The translations under genes were made by a program, and so were the position numbers. From contig CAJNOI010000127.1 of assembly GCA_905250115.1 (NCBI GenBank), forward strand, positions 118,807-182,806: DNA of 64,000 nt, read 5' to 3'. This document shows, in pieces, positions 11,660 to 23,043 of the stretch. Numbering within the stretch: the stretch's first letter is position 1; every line of letters starts with the position of its first letter. Origin of the DNA: Adineta steineri (Eukaryota > Rotifera > Eurotatoria > Adinetida > Adinetidae). The notes beneath the pieces were generated by a model. The model saw only the letters and a list, made by a program, of their open reading frames with translations. It searched no databases and had not been told where the DNA came from.

Positions 11660-13959
11660 TTTATTCTTTCTATATCTAAAACATCGATAATATGGTTTTT
11701 ATATCAAGTAAACCTCTATATTACGTTGCATATGTGATTATATACAACGGTCAACTATTTCAATCGTCAAGCTGAATTTTTTCCAAGTTAGAGGCAGATT
11801 AAAAATTACTTACAAACAACCATTAAAATTTCATTCTTTCCAACTTAAAAGCTTTCAGTTTGGCAGAAAAAAATGCCGTCGTGCTTCATTTTTACGAAAG
11901 AGAAAAAATCCATTTTGTTTCGTTCGTGATTTTTATATGTGATGTTTGTTGTTTTCATAGACATACATTTCTTTATTGCTTTTAAAAATAATCTATGCAG
12001 TGTTTTTCTTTCATACAATTTCTTCTTTCAATTCCATTTGAATTGAAGTAACAGTACAATGAAAGTAAACAATGTTCTTCCTTTTTTTATTATAGGTAGT
12101 AGACAAACAGGACTAAAGAACATATTTATACCAGAGATGAAACCATGATTGCCTATGAGTAAAGAGTATATTTATAAATTGTTATATAAAGGTCTTTGTG
12201 ATTGTAGGAGTTTGTTGTGGCTAAATTTCAAATGAAGATAGCTGTATAAATATAATAACATCTTAGTTCACCAGTATGATAGATGCATGATGTGTTTTGA
12301 AAATATCTATCTACTAATAACGGTAGAAGGATGTGTGAAATTTTTACCCATTAGTCCTGGCAACTGTTGAAAAAGTGAAAGTAACTTTTTCTTTTTAACT
12401 TTCGAGAAATAAAAACACACCACTTCGCTGTTTATTGTTTTGTTATAATTTTTTGTCGGCGAAAAGTAAAGTTTAACAGCAAAAAACAATTCTTTTATTG
12501 TTTATTCGTGTCTTTATGTAACCTGTTTAGTATCTTAATTCTCTATCTGATTTAGATTAGCTAGTTGGTTCGAACGCAATAATTTCATTTACAGATAATT
12601 TATTATTTGATGGACTTCATGTTCATAGATATCTAACTGAATAAATAATTCATTTCGTTATTTACTTTCTGAAGTATAGAATTATAGTGTGTGTGTGGAA
12701 ACAGATCGCATACGTCCTCTCTACTATAGATTTCGAGCATGTTGATCGTTTGTTTTGATGATCTAGACATAGATAACGTGTGTCAAGTAGCAAAGGAACA
12801 TAGGGTATGGGTGTGAGATGAATAAAATACCCACACCCTTTCTATAAAACTTGTTTTTTTAGTATTACGAAAGAAATATGATTCCAGACTTCTTTTAACT
12901 CTTATAATACTCTGAATCAAAGTTAAAAATGATCTTGTCCTTGAAATAGAAAATTAAATGTACTTTTATTTCAACAAATCGACAATAGTTTGTTTAATTC
13001 AAAATATAAGATCAAGTAGAAACTATTCCTTTTCCCTGCACATGTTAATAGCAGGTTTTCAACAGATTGTTATATCTTAATTAACAAAATAGAAAACAAC
13101 CTCGAGTACAAAAGAAAACGAGGCACACGCTAAACAGTTAATATTTAATGAAAAGAATCATTGTTATTCACTACCGAGATATAACATCAATTCAATTTCA
13201 TATTTTTTTTTCTTTTATTTAATTATCATATGGATGATGTATACAACACACATATTTTTCTCTTGATACTATTTCATTATCGTTATGTTCTTGTCTCACG
13301 CATTCTTTTTAGTACTGATGTTATTGGATAGAAATAATTATATATTGATGGTGGTCGTATGAAAAATAAATTGAATTGATTTGTATTATCATTGATTGTT
13401 CATCCTATATATTGTTTATATTGAGAGAGAGAAAAACAGGCGTATAGACAGTACACTTAATATACAATATATATCAAGCTTTTTGTGTAAGATCTAATGT
13501 TTTATTATGTCAGATGTTGTTTAATTTTCATATTATCTACTCACTCGTTTTACCACACACCCATATCTATTCTTTCTTCTGATCGAGAATGGACTTTCTC
13601 CTTAAAATACCATCTTTCAATGTAAAATCAAGCTTAAGTCTCTCGATGTATTTCATCAAAAAAATTCGTATTTAACTCTGATTTTTCTTACGTCCAACAT
13701 ATAAATTTATGAATTCAAGCTGAAGATGGCCTAGGCAATAGTAATTTTTTTGATTAGATGTTTTTTTTTTGTAAAAACAAACGTTGACTAATTTTGAAAT
13801 AGAAATATTTGTAATGTTTCTAAGGAAACAAAAGCTTGTGAATATTTTTTTCTGAGTACTGACGAAGAAAAGAAAAATAAAATTATATTTATTACTTTAC
13901 AGATGTTTGTACTTCATTCTCAGTTAAACTCTTTTCATTAACATCAACTTCAATGAGTT
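11660..13959. other. Intergenic, no gene seen
   Basis: A 2.3 kb AT-rich spacer between divergent genes, expected to carry both promoters. It contains a foldback element at 12799-12840 and a short (GT)n run near 12690. No open frame shows protein-like composition. Confidence 0.55.
12799..12840. repeat. Foldback element with TGTGGG-like arms
   Basis: A compact copy: TAGGGTATGGGTGTGAG, 10 bases, then ATACCCACACCCTTT. The arms are nearly complementary. Confidence 0.65.
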
Positions 13960-15355
13960 ATGTTGTGTAAAAGATTTTTACTTTGGTTACTATTTGTTCT
14001 TATTGAACAAGTAGTCACACAAGATATACGTTCATTTGAGATGTCTATAATGACTGGCAGGCAATTTCAATGTGGTGATACAACTTGTGTACCGTTCGCC
14101 ACTATGCATGAAACAGATATATACAATTGTCAAATAGCTTGCTTAACTCAAATTCATTGTCAGGCGGCCAGTTTTCAACAATCAACTTTAACTTGTGAAC
14201 TATTTGCTTCTTTAGCGAACTATAACAGTTATTTATCGGCTCATGCAGACATTGTTACTATGATCGTCGATTCGGGAACAAGAATACCATCTGGTTAGTA
14301 CATTTTCAAAATACTTTAAGGGAAAAATTATTCAAAATTTAAGTTTTGAAGTATATACGCAGGGCATAGATGATTAGTAAAGATGTTTTAGAAAACAGAA
14401 GATATAATTATTAATAGAAACTTATATAAGTTTATTACAACACACTGAGGATGATGAACATTATAAACAGGCTGAAAAGAATTCAGTTATAAGAAAAACA
14501 TCATCTAATCTTTTTCTCTCATGTCTATATCATTTTCTTTCTAAATCAGAACCAACCACTACATCAACTACAACTACCACTACTACAACTACTAAAACAA
14601 CAAGAAGTACCACTACGAAAACTACCACAAGCACAACAACTACTAGTACTACTACTACGACTACGACTACAAGAACAACAACAAGTACTACCACTACAAC
14701 TACGACTACTAAAACAACAACAAGTACTACCACAACTACAAAAACAACAACTAGTACTACCACTACTACTACCACAAGCACAACAACAACTAGTAGTACC
14801 ACTACTACTACAACTACTAAAACAACAACAAGTACTACAACGACTACTACTACAAGCACAACAGCAACTAGTACTACTACTACCACCACTACAACAACAA
14901 GTAAGCAAGAAAAAATATACCTTAATGTCTTTAATGTATCTTTTTCAAATTAAACGAAATATACGTAATATTCAACATGCCTGCTGGTACAATTTTGATT
15001 ACATTTGTTAGTTCAGCAATTTTGTAATACTTTGAAGAAAAACTAGTATGATTATGAAATCTAGAAATAGAGTTTCGTACACGTTACAAATCTTTAGAAA
15101 AGATTTTTAATTGGTTTTAGAAGTTGAAATTCTTGTTTCGTTAGTATCGCACAAAAGCCAAGAAACATGCTTTGGCAATCCGTACAATATTAATATTTAT
15201 GCTTCTTTTTTATAGCCTGTCTCATATGTTCAAGTGAAACTACTTGCTGTGACACTCAATGCTTAGCAGGTCAATGTTGTAACTATTTTCCGCATTTATG
15301 TACTGATGGTAGACCCTGCTGTTATACCTGTAATACAAATGGTTACTGCCATTAA
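13960..15355 (+). CDS. Secreted mucin-like protein: PAN-like, Thr-rich linker, 12-Cys knot
   Basis: Exons 13960-14293, 14550-14900 and 15216-15355 are all joined in phase 1 and give 274 residues. Exon 1 encodes a signal peptide (CKRFLLWLLFVLIEQVVT) and a PAN/apple-like Cys module (CQIACL ... HCQAA ... TCELFA). Exon 2 is about 117 residues of nearly pure Thr with Ser and a few Lys or Arg, a heavily O-glycosylated stalk. Exon 3 encodes a 46-residue domain with 12 cysteines, including three CC pairs, ending GYCH, a knottin- or granulin-like compact fold. The final exon and its flanks occur again at 22.7-23.3 kb. Function is unknown; a secreted coat or mucus protein is plausible. Confidence 0.85.
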
Positions 15356-17202
15356 TTTAACAGATATGAATAATTTTTTCAAAACATTCTGATTTTATTT
15401 TGTTTCATATATAACTGCAGCAATTAATTTATTATAGCTTGTGTGTGCAATCAATTGAGTTAAAAACTCGTTTTATGTCTGTTATATATTCTTATTTAAT
15501 GCTTGGTCTTCTTGGGTTTCTTTTTCATTAATCATGCTTACTACATAAATCAACTTTCTTTCTATATAATCTTCATTTTAATAAATTTTATTCATATTTT
15601 ATCCTTTTGTTGTCACTATATTAACACTAGCGGAAGTACCTGTTGCAAAATATCTCTCTCACACAATTCCCGCTACAAAAAAATCCTTGTGCAATTACCG
15701 CTGCAAAATGGTTAAATTTCAAGCACCTTCGGTATCCGACACCCTCTTCACTTTTCCTTGTATATATAGAAGTGTGATTGATGGTTTGGTGACGTTAGCT
15801 GTTACAGAACCACCTGAGTGAAGTTTCACTCACGCCTCCTCCCCATTCCCCGATGACCATGTCAAGCCCCCGTCGACCTTCCTTGGGACCTAACGAAGCG
15901 TCGTGAAAACTTTATTGATCATAGCTATTATAGGGACTGAATGCATAGTGAACATAAGATGTGCTCTCAGATGGCCTTCGCTACCCATTTTTTTACTTTT
16001 TGAAATGCTGCAATCCTATTGGTCAGTTTTCTAGATTGCCTGTAGCAAACGTAGCATTTATTTTTATTCGAAACAAAGTAGATGTCAACCTTCCCCTGAG
16101 TGTAGAGATCATTTCTGGAAAGTTTCATTGCATTTGCTCGTACGGTCTTCAAATGCATAAAGAACAAACAGACAAACATTCTCCTTTATATATATAGATA
16201 GATTTATGTTCTTTCTTTTCAATTACACGCGTTTTCTAACAATAATAAACAACGCCTAATTAACAGTATATATCGAGCATCTTTTCTTTTTCTATACTTC
16301 AGCTTTTTTCTCACTTTTTTTCTAATGTTTCATAAAAGAAATTATATCATTAAATAATAACAATTTATTTCAAAGACGAAGCGAGTCTATCTGAGAACAA
16401 GAAAAAAACTTAAGCGGGAAGAGTTTTCTCGGGAGAGGCGAGCGAAAGTGCAAAAAACTATCACCGTTTTGGTCTCTAATGGAAACTATAAAACTCTTTG
16501 CCTCTGTATTATACTTTTACTCTTAAAGTTCATATTTCTCTTCATATCTTTATATAAGCGTGTCTAAGTATAACTTTTAAAAGCGTGATAAATATTCTTA
16601 GAAAAAGATAATTGCTATACAAACACCTGGTAAATAAATGATATAAATAATATCATATATTATGGAATTAAAATGTAAAATACTAGAACTTGGATCTTTT
16701 CAGAAGTGAGCTTTGGCCTTTAAAAAATCGGATTATATTCTTGATAGACCTCACCGAGCGGTACTTAGAAAAGAAACGAAAGTTTGGAATAAGTTTCTAG
16801 GAAAATATAAGATGGTTTTACGAAGCAGGCATAAAGTGATATTCTGACGTTTGTTTTTGACATAGTTTGATCTATGGAAAACCCGATGCTACCATTGGAA
16901 AGAGCTCGTCGAATCGAACTTCAAACATTTAGAATAGATTCTCAAACGATTATAGGACAGTTTTACTCAAAAATATGATAAAAATTTTGCATACATCAGT
17001 GAGTGCGTTATGACGTACTTTTTAGTTATAGATAAATATATATTGTTTTGATGTTCAAGTGTGATGGATAGTTCAACTAGAGACCACTTAAAAATTCATT
17101 AAAAAAGAAAAAGAAAGTGATGTATAGTTAAAGTTTTATTTCAGTCTATTACAAAAAGAAATAGAACAATATATCAACATCACACTATTCCGGTTGCCAG
17201 GA
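15356..17202. other. Intergenic with a copy-specific insertion
   Basis: Bases 15356-15629 match the region after the orphan exon at 23.0-23.3 kb. From 15630 (CTAGCGGAAGTACC) to about 16200 (TATATATATAGATAG) the sequence is unrelated to copy 2 and has higher GC than its surroundings; it looks like an inserted element. From about 16240 the duplication resumes and holds the presumed FG-GAP promoter. Within 16700-16870 a short stretch reads as protein-like sequence (WNKFLGKYKMVLRSRHKVIF) that is also kept in copy 2, possibly a decayed gene fragment. Confidence 0.5.
15630..16200. mobile_element. Possible non-autonomous insertion (Helitron/Helentron-like?)
   Basis: This segment is present in copy 1 only. 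It begins CTAGCGGAAGTACCTGTTGC, has repeats of the form CCGCTRCAAAA near its left end, a GC-rich middle (15810-15910) and ends in a TATATATATAGATAG tract. CTAGCGG-type ends and a terminal TATATAGAT microsatellite recall Helentron-derived elements, but this comparison is from memory. No transposase is visible. Copy 2 has a different 0.94 kb sequence at the same place, so the site has been rearranged at least once. Confidence 0.35.
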
Positions 17203-19925
17203 ATGATACGATCAGTAGTCCTGTTGATTCTGATAATGGCTGTTGTCAGTATTGATTGTACAATACGTATTGGTTATATTTACAATGCAACATACGTTTC
17301 CACCAATATTACTGCTGTCATAACGTACAATAAGTCATGCTCTGAATGTATTTGCTATGGATTATTGTCAACTGTACCTTCATTGTATGCAGGAATGAAC
17401 TGCTATACAAATAATAAAACGTGTGCACTATTTGCTAATTATTATTTATCATCATCGATAATCAAGACTGACCTTAATTCAATATTTATATTTATACAAC
17501 AACCTTTATCACAAAATACAACAACGGGTAATTAAACATCTATTTAGGTCATACCAAAAGTAGTGGCAACGGCACTATAATATTCTATCGAGACCTCGAG
17601 GAAATTTTCCTTCCATCTATACTGATATTTCAAGCACTGTTCAATAAATATACCCTATTTTTATCATGATTCAGTTGATATTATAATATTGAGAATACAG
17701 TAAAATCAGTGACATCTCAACTATTAGAATATCCATAGAAAAGTTTTCGGAAAAAACTGTAGTCTTGAGGATGTAGATACGGATGCACATATTATATTAT
17801 TTTTTTCGTCATACTCATCCCGCCCCCATCATACAGATTTGAACAGGCTCTTTTCGAAGTTCTGTATTTGTAAAAACTATATTTTCGACTCAAATTTTGA
17901 TAAAGAAATATCATATAACTCTACGTGCAGGATTTGAAAAACCTCATTGCAAAAGTCGTACTTCGTGTAAGTTTATTCGTTTGAATTATTGTAATATAAA
18001 TATGATTAAAAGAAGAAAGACAGAAGAATCTAATTGAGCCCATTAAACGTTGGCATAATGCCATCAAAACCAGATGTTTTGATAATAGATCGAGAAATGT
18101 TGAATTTTGAGTTATATCTTATCCAATATATTTTATCTCATTTTAATTTCATTCTTTCAAAACAGAACCGATCGCATCATCGCATTCGACATCAACAACG
18201 TCACCACCACCAACAACAACATCGACAACTGCATCAACAACGTCACCAACAACAACATCAACAACTACATCAACAACAACATCGACAACTACATCAACAA
18301 CAACATCAACAACTACATCAACAACAACATCGACAACTACATCAACAACAACATCGACAACTACATCAACAACAACATCGACAACTACATCAACAACAAC
18401 ATCGACAACGGCATCAACAACCACTAGTCAGTATTATGTTAGATGATTTGTAGTACCTTATATAGGTGTTTAATCGATTGTTTGTTCGAATGACTTAATT
18501 TTGAAGTTTGAGTTTTCCCCAGTGAATCTTCTCAACCTAGATAAATAACAACAGAGAACATGTCTTATCCGTAAACATTTTCGATGAATCCACGATATGT
18601 TTTCTCCATGACAGTCGCTTTTTCGACCTATGTTCTCCAGTGGTTTCTGTTAGAACTTTTGATAAGAAAAAATGATTAAATATAAACATATGTAAGTTGG
18701 ATGTTGATATCCTTTTTATTGAGTGTTGGTATGGTTGTGAGTGTAGGTTTCTAGAAGAAGAAGACACCCACACCCTCAAAAAATGTTCGGATATAGTTAT
18801 TCTTCCTAATCAGGCAGATGCTAATAACAATTTTTTTTCGTTATAGCTCCATGTACCAATAGATTTCCGACACAAGTGACATATTCAACTGGTCCTAGCT
18901 CTGGACCGTATCCTGTTACAGTAGGTGATGTCAATGGAGACGGCAAGGCCGACATTATTGTCACAAATTACAAAACAGGCACAGTCGGCGTGTTTCTCAA
19001 CGCAGGTAATGGCACGTTTGTTGCACAAGTGATCTATCCGATTGGTACTACCGATGACCCGTGGTCAATGGCACTCGCCGATATCAATGGGGACAGTAAA
19101 CTCGACATTATCGTTGGAAACACCGCTTCGAACAATATCGGTGTTCTCCTTAACACAGGTAATGGTACGTTTGCTGCTAAAGTCACCTATTCAATCGGCA
19201 CAGGTTTTCATCCGTATTCAGTGGCCGTCGTTGACGTCAATAGCGACAATAAACCCGATATTATTGCTGCAAACTACGATGCAAACAATACCATTGTTCT
19301 TCTTAATACAGGTAATGGCACGTTTGGTGCAAAAGTAACATATTCAGTTGGTGGCCATCCATATTCAGTAGCCGTCGTTGATGTCAATGCAGATGGCAAA
19401 CCCGATATTATTGTCGCAAACTCCGCTTCAAACAACGTCGGTGTCCTCTTCAACAAAGGCAATGGTACGTTTGGTGCACAAGTAACCTATTCAACCGGCA
19501 TTGGTTCTGGACCGAACGCTGTGGCCGTCGTTGATGTCAATGGAGACAGCAAACCCGATATTATTGTCGCAAACTACATAACATTCAATGTCGGTGTTCT
19601 CTTAAACACAGGCAATGGTACGTTCGTTGCTCAACTCACCTATTCAACTGGCGCTGGCTCTAAACCGTATTATGTAGCCACAGGTGATATTAATGGTGAC
19701 AGCTATGTGGACATTGTTGTTGCAAACTACGCGGCAGATAACGTCGGTGTTTTCCTCAACATGGGTAATGGTACGTTTGCTGCCCAAGTGTCTTATTCAA
19801 CTGGCGCTAGTTCGGAACCCTACTCTGTGAGTGTAGATGACGTCAATGCGGATGGCAAACTCGACATCATTGTCGGAAACTATTATGCAGACAATATCGG
19901 TGTTTTCTTATCGAATTGTGGCTGA
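17203..19925 (+). CDS. Secreted PAN-like / Thr-rich / seven-blade FG-GAP protein, copy 1
   Basis: Exons 17203-17527, 18166-18426 and 18847-19925, all phase 1, encode 554 residues. The start is the ATG at 17203 (MIRSVVLLILIMAVVSIDC, a signal peptide); the upstream in-frame TTG is not needed. Exon 1 carries a PAN-like module (CSECICYG ... MNCYTNNKTCALFA). Exon 2 encodes an 87-residue Thr/Ser/Ala stalk from an approximately 24-bp tandem repeat. Exon 3 encodes seven FG-GAP/VCBS repeats with DxNxDxxxD loops (for example DVNGDGKAD, DINGDSKLD), consistent with a calcium-stabilised seven-bladed propeller. The donor after exon 2 (GTCAGT) is weaker than the GTGAGT of copy 2. Likely an extracellular adhesion or recognition protein; ligand unknown. 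Confidence 0.88.
17764..17835. repeat. Decayed foldback element in intron 1, copy 1
   Basis: CTTGAGGATGTAGATACGGATG on the left and CATACTCATCCCGCCCCCATC on the right look like a worn member of the foldback family. The matching site in copy 2 is 25739-25803. Confidence 0.45.
18166..18426 (+). repeat. 24-bp coding minisatellite (Thr-rich stalk)
   Basis: Repeats with the period ACATCGACAACTACATCAAC plus four bases encode TSTTTSTT units. The array is very regular here but heavily diverged in the copy-2 exon at 26137-26472, suggesting recent array turnover in copy 1. Confidence 0.75.
18719..18778. repeat. Foldback element in intron 2, copy 1
   Basis: TTGAGTGTTGGTATGGTTGTG on the left and GACACCCACACCCTCAA on the right. 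Copy 2 carries its counterpart at 26711-26757, so the insertion is older than the duplication. Confidence 0.65.
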
Positions 19926-21897
19926 TCCTGAAAATGAACATTGCATATTCAGTATAGAGGCCTGTTGGCAAGACACTTTCAGAACCTGTACCCTGCCCTA
20001 TAAAGATTTTCGTAACTTTTAACCTATCTGTACCAAGTACATAGAGGAACATTCTTTCCAATAACCCCCCTTGCTTTATCACACTTATCTGTCTTGTATT
20101 CTGTATCTTTCACTTGTTCTATTTCTTTTTCTCTTGTTTTCTGTATTAGATATAGTCAGTCTTAACACATACACTGGAGCCGAAGGTTGGACTCAACGTA
20201 ATGATTAAAGAATTAGCCTGAATTGTATTGGAAGACTAGAAGACGGAATAGAGTCTGAACCATAAGCTCGTTACAGAAGGAATCAGAAGCATTTGTGTTA
20301 TTACTTGTTATTATATTCTGCTTTTATTTATTCCATAAAAGATATTTATTCATTGTTTATATACTTTACTGATTTTTCGTTACACTATTCTTCTCTGTTT
20401 CACATTATAAGAAAACCTTCAAGTTTCATATCAATTTGTTGCACAATTTTATTCAAGCTATTTTAAATTATAAAGTAAACAAATAAACAAAAACAATATC
20501 ACATATCTCGAAAATTTCAAATCATTAACATATCGTCTACAACATTTGGATTTAATATTTTGTATAATTTTATAAAAGATGTCAATAGTATTTATTGTGC
20601 AAAATTTGTCGCAGGCTGACAGATTACGATCTTTGTACCCTGCAAACTGCCCTATCAACATTTTCATTATCTTCCCCTGTCCTGCCCTGCTACTGGCGTA
20701 ACCTGCAGGGCTCTATTTCAGTAATATTGTGCTAGTTGCTTCAGAATTTTATTAAAACCTATTTATATACTTGAATGAAAGCACATTTCCTTATTCTATT
20801 AAATTAATCAGTTTCTTGGGTGTTCGTATACAAGGGTGTAGGTGATCAGTGGGTGTACGTATGAGGGTGCATGACGACATTTTTTTCATCCTCCACCCTC
20901 ACATCCACACCTACACCTCACACTCTAAATGAAAATATCAGCTTAAACTCAAAAGTTAATGCAACGTGTGTGTTCTTTTAATCATACCCACACTCACACC
21001 CTTAAAGAAATAAAGGATAAATGACAGTTTTACTATTTAGTGTATAACATAAAACGGGAGCAAATAAATCCTTCGGTCTTGTTCTAGTACTTAAAAATAC
21101 AACATGTGAGCGTCGGTATATGCGCGCATGTAACTTTTATTATAAATTTATCCATATCCTCTATATAGTAAGCCAGAGATAATACTTTATCTTCACTTTA
21201 TTAGGTAAACTAAAGTTAAATGATAAAAACTGAAATACTACTTATTCTATTGTTGAAATTTTTTTAGTTCAGAATTATGATTAAATAATCTTAAAAAGTT
21301 TTTAGGCCTTTAATATTGTTCTGTCCTATAATTAACAAGTAACGTTCGTCGAAACTCGATTCACCTGGCCCCAGACTGTCGCAGTCTGCATGCGGATATA
21401 ACTGTATTTAGATACGAATGAGAATTAATCAATATTAGTTATGACTTTCAGCAGCCAATCAAACTGAATTTCGACTTTATATAAAATCAAGCATTTTCTA
21501 AAAGTTTTGATATCTGATGAATGAATAATAAAGTTTAAAAATGTTTTAGCTTTATTACAATCAATTTTTATAAAAAGTAGGGTTTAAAACAAATTACAGT
21601 GCAGATCTCTTTATTGTTATATATCAAAATTGATTGTGAACTCTTTTATCTATATGGACTATAGTAAGACTATTACACTGACAAACTTATTAAAAATGTT
21701 TTGCAATAATGTAACAACTAAAATTTTAAAATTATCAAATTACAATTCGTATGTTTCTAAGCTTCTCATTCTTGGTCTTATTTTAATAAGTCGTCATACA
21801 GGGCGTTTCGGTACATCATCGCATTTCTCAAACATGCATTAAAAATACTTGTCGATGATGGTGAACGACATACTAAATAAAAAAAAAAAAAAAAAAA
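19926..21897. other. Intergenic: end of duplication and unique spacer
   Basis: After the FG-GAP stop there are imperfect copies of a CCCTGCCCT-rich motif followed by AAGATTTTCGTAAC (about 19970-20040, again near 20630-20700 and at 27960-28050). The duplication ends near 20565. From there to the SINE-like insertion the DNA is unique. It has a large foldback at 20832-20926 and a lone arm at 20984-21006. No gene is seen. Confidence 0.5.
20832..20926. repeat. Large foldback element with several TGTGGG-like units
   Basis: G-rich arm: AAGGGTGTAGGTGATCAGTG then GGTGTACGTATGAGGGTG. C-rich arm: CCTCCACCCTCACATCCACA then CCTACACCTCACACTC. This is the longest member in the window. An additional lone C-rich arm (CACACTCACACCCTTAAAG) follows about 60 bp later. 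Confidence 0.65.
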
Positions 21898-22271
21898 GCC
21901 GCCATAGCTGAGTGGTTACGTTGTTCGACACGTATTCACAAGGTACTGTGTTCAAACCTCGGTATCATCAGCTATGGAATGACCTTGGACAAGTCACTAA
22001 CGGCTATTTGTCTCGGATCACCCATCCGATAGCATGTTGATTACGTGATGACATACAATATAGCTCTTGTAGCTCGTATGTGGTTAGTCAATATGTATGG
22101 GGAGCTTAAGTAATTAAGCGAAAAGAACTCTGCGTCAGGCCGGCCTTCTGTGCAGAGCTACAACTAGAAATAGTTTGTAGGAAGAATATCGGGCTTATGA
22201 AAATGTCCTTGGACATCACCCTATACTGTGAAAGGTAGCCGAAAGGCGGGGTATTTCTTCTTCTTCTTCTT
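21898..22271 (+). mobile_element. SINE-like insertion with tRNA-like head and 11-bp target duplication
   Basis: The element starts GCCGCCATAGCTGAGTGG. An A-box-like TAGCTGAGTGG lies at 21905 and a B-box-like GTGTTCAAACCTC at 21948, the spacing of a pol III promoter. It ends in a (CTT)n tail at 22257-22271. CTAAATAAAAA lies on both sides (21873-21883 and 22272-22282), as expected for a target-site duplication. A 19-bp A tract precedes the head. A 9-bp inverted pair, CCATAGCTG and CAGCTATGG (21902 and 21969), overlaps the A box, so the head is not a standard tRNA cloverleaf. Confidence 0.65.
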
Positions 22272-22902
22272 CTAAATAAAAATAGCTTAACATTTATTTT
22301 TCAAAGTATTATAATACTCTGTATATACGAACGTTCCTTTTTTTGTTATTAATATTATTTTTATCTTTCTCCATATTAAGAGTAAAATTAGCGTTGCCTC
22401 ATTATTTTAATTTATTCAATAAAATAATGATCTATATATAATTAAGAAATATTTCAAATATTTAAGTTCGCGCACTTTTTTAATGAATCAATTAAGTATT
22501 TAAGTTCGCGCCGTTTTGATACAATTGAATAAAATATTATATATTAAATATTATGCTATCCAAACAAAACGATAATAGCAAATAAAAATTATAATATTAA
22601 CAATATACCATAGTTACCTTGGTTATTTGTGCCAAAAAAATGGTCACTTGTGCCATGTTACCGACAAAAGTAATACATGTAAAGAGATAATTCCCGTTTC
22701 TAGACCCTATCCTTTCAGTCTAGGGAAAAACTAGTATGATTATGAAATCTAGAAATAGAGTTTCGTACACGTTACAAATCTTTAAAAAAGATTTTTCATT
22801 TATTTTAGAAGTTGAAATTCTTGTTTCGTTAGTATCGCACAAAAGCCAAGAAACATGCTTTGGCAATCCGTACAATATTAATATGTATGCTTCTTTTTTA
22901 TA

Positions 22903-23043
22903 GCCTGTCTCATATGTTCAAGTGAAACTACTTGCTGTGACACTCAATGTTTAACAGGTCAATGTTGTAACTATTTTCCGCATTTATGTACTGATGGTAG
23001 ACCCTGCTGTTATGGTTGTAATACAAATGGTTATTGCCATTAA
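22903..23043 (+). pseudogene. Orphan 12-Cys exon, copy of the last exon of the 13960-15355 gene
   Basis: An acceptor (TTTTTTATAG) is followed by 140 bases with an intact phase-1 frame for the 46-residue cysteine domain, ending GYCH and TAA. It differs from the original by Ala to Thr and Thr to Gly changes. No PAN or Thr-rich exon lies upstream, because the duplication starts inside intron 2 of the source gene. It could be expressed only by splicing from another gene. All 12 cysteines are retained. Confidence 0.75.

Larger units (their letters stand above)
15040..20565. repeat. Duplicated block, copy 1 (5.5 kb)
   Basis: Sequence from about 15040 (GAAAAACTAGTATGATTATG) to about 20565 is repeated at 22723-28225 with small differences. 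The left border is inside intron 2 of the 13960-15355 gene; the right border lies in AT-rich DNA. The unit contains the cysteine-rich exon and a complete FG-GAP gene. Copy-specific stretches are 15630-16240 and 19960-20395, which have no match in the other copy. Confidence 0.85.

Noticed and set aside
14530..14908. Long minus-strand frames of nearly pure Val or Cys/Ser opposite the Thr-rich exon
   Set aside because: They are shadows of the low-complexity ACN codons of the plus-strand stalk exon, which has correct splice sites and phase.
15961..16197. Overlapping sense and antisense frames in the copy-1 insertion
   Set aside because: Neither resembles a transposase or replication protein, and the segment is absent from the other copy.
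18149..18424. VVVDVVVD-type frame on the minus strand and Asn- or His/Gln-rich frames on the plus strand
   Set aside because: Other-frame readings of the Thr-coding minisatellite; only the Thr frame joins exon 1 and exon 3 in phase 1.
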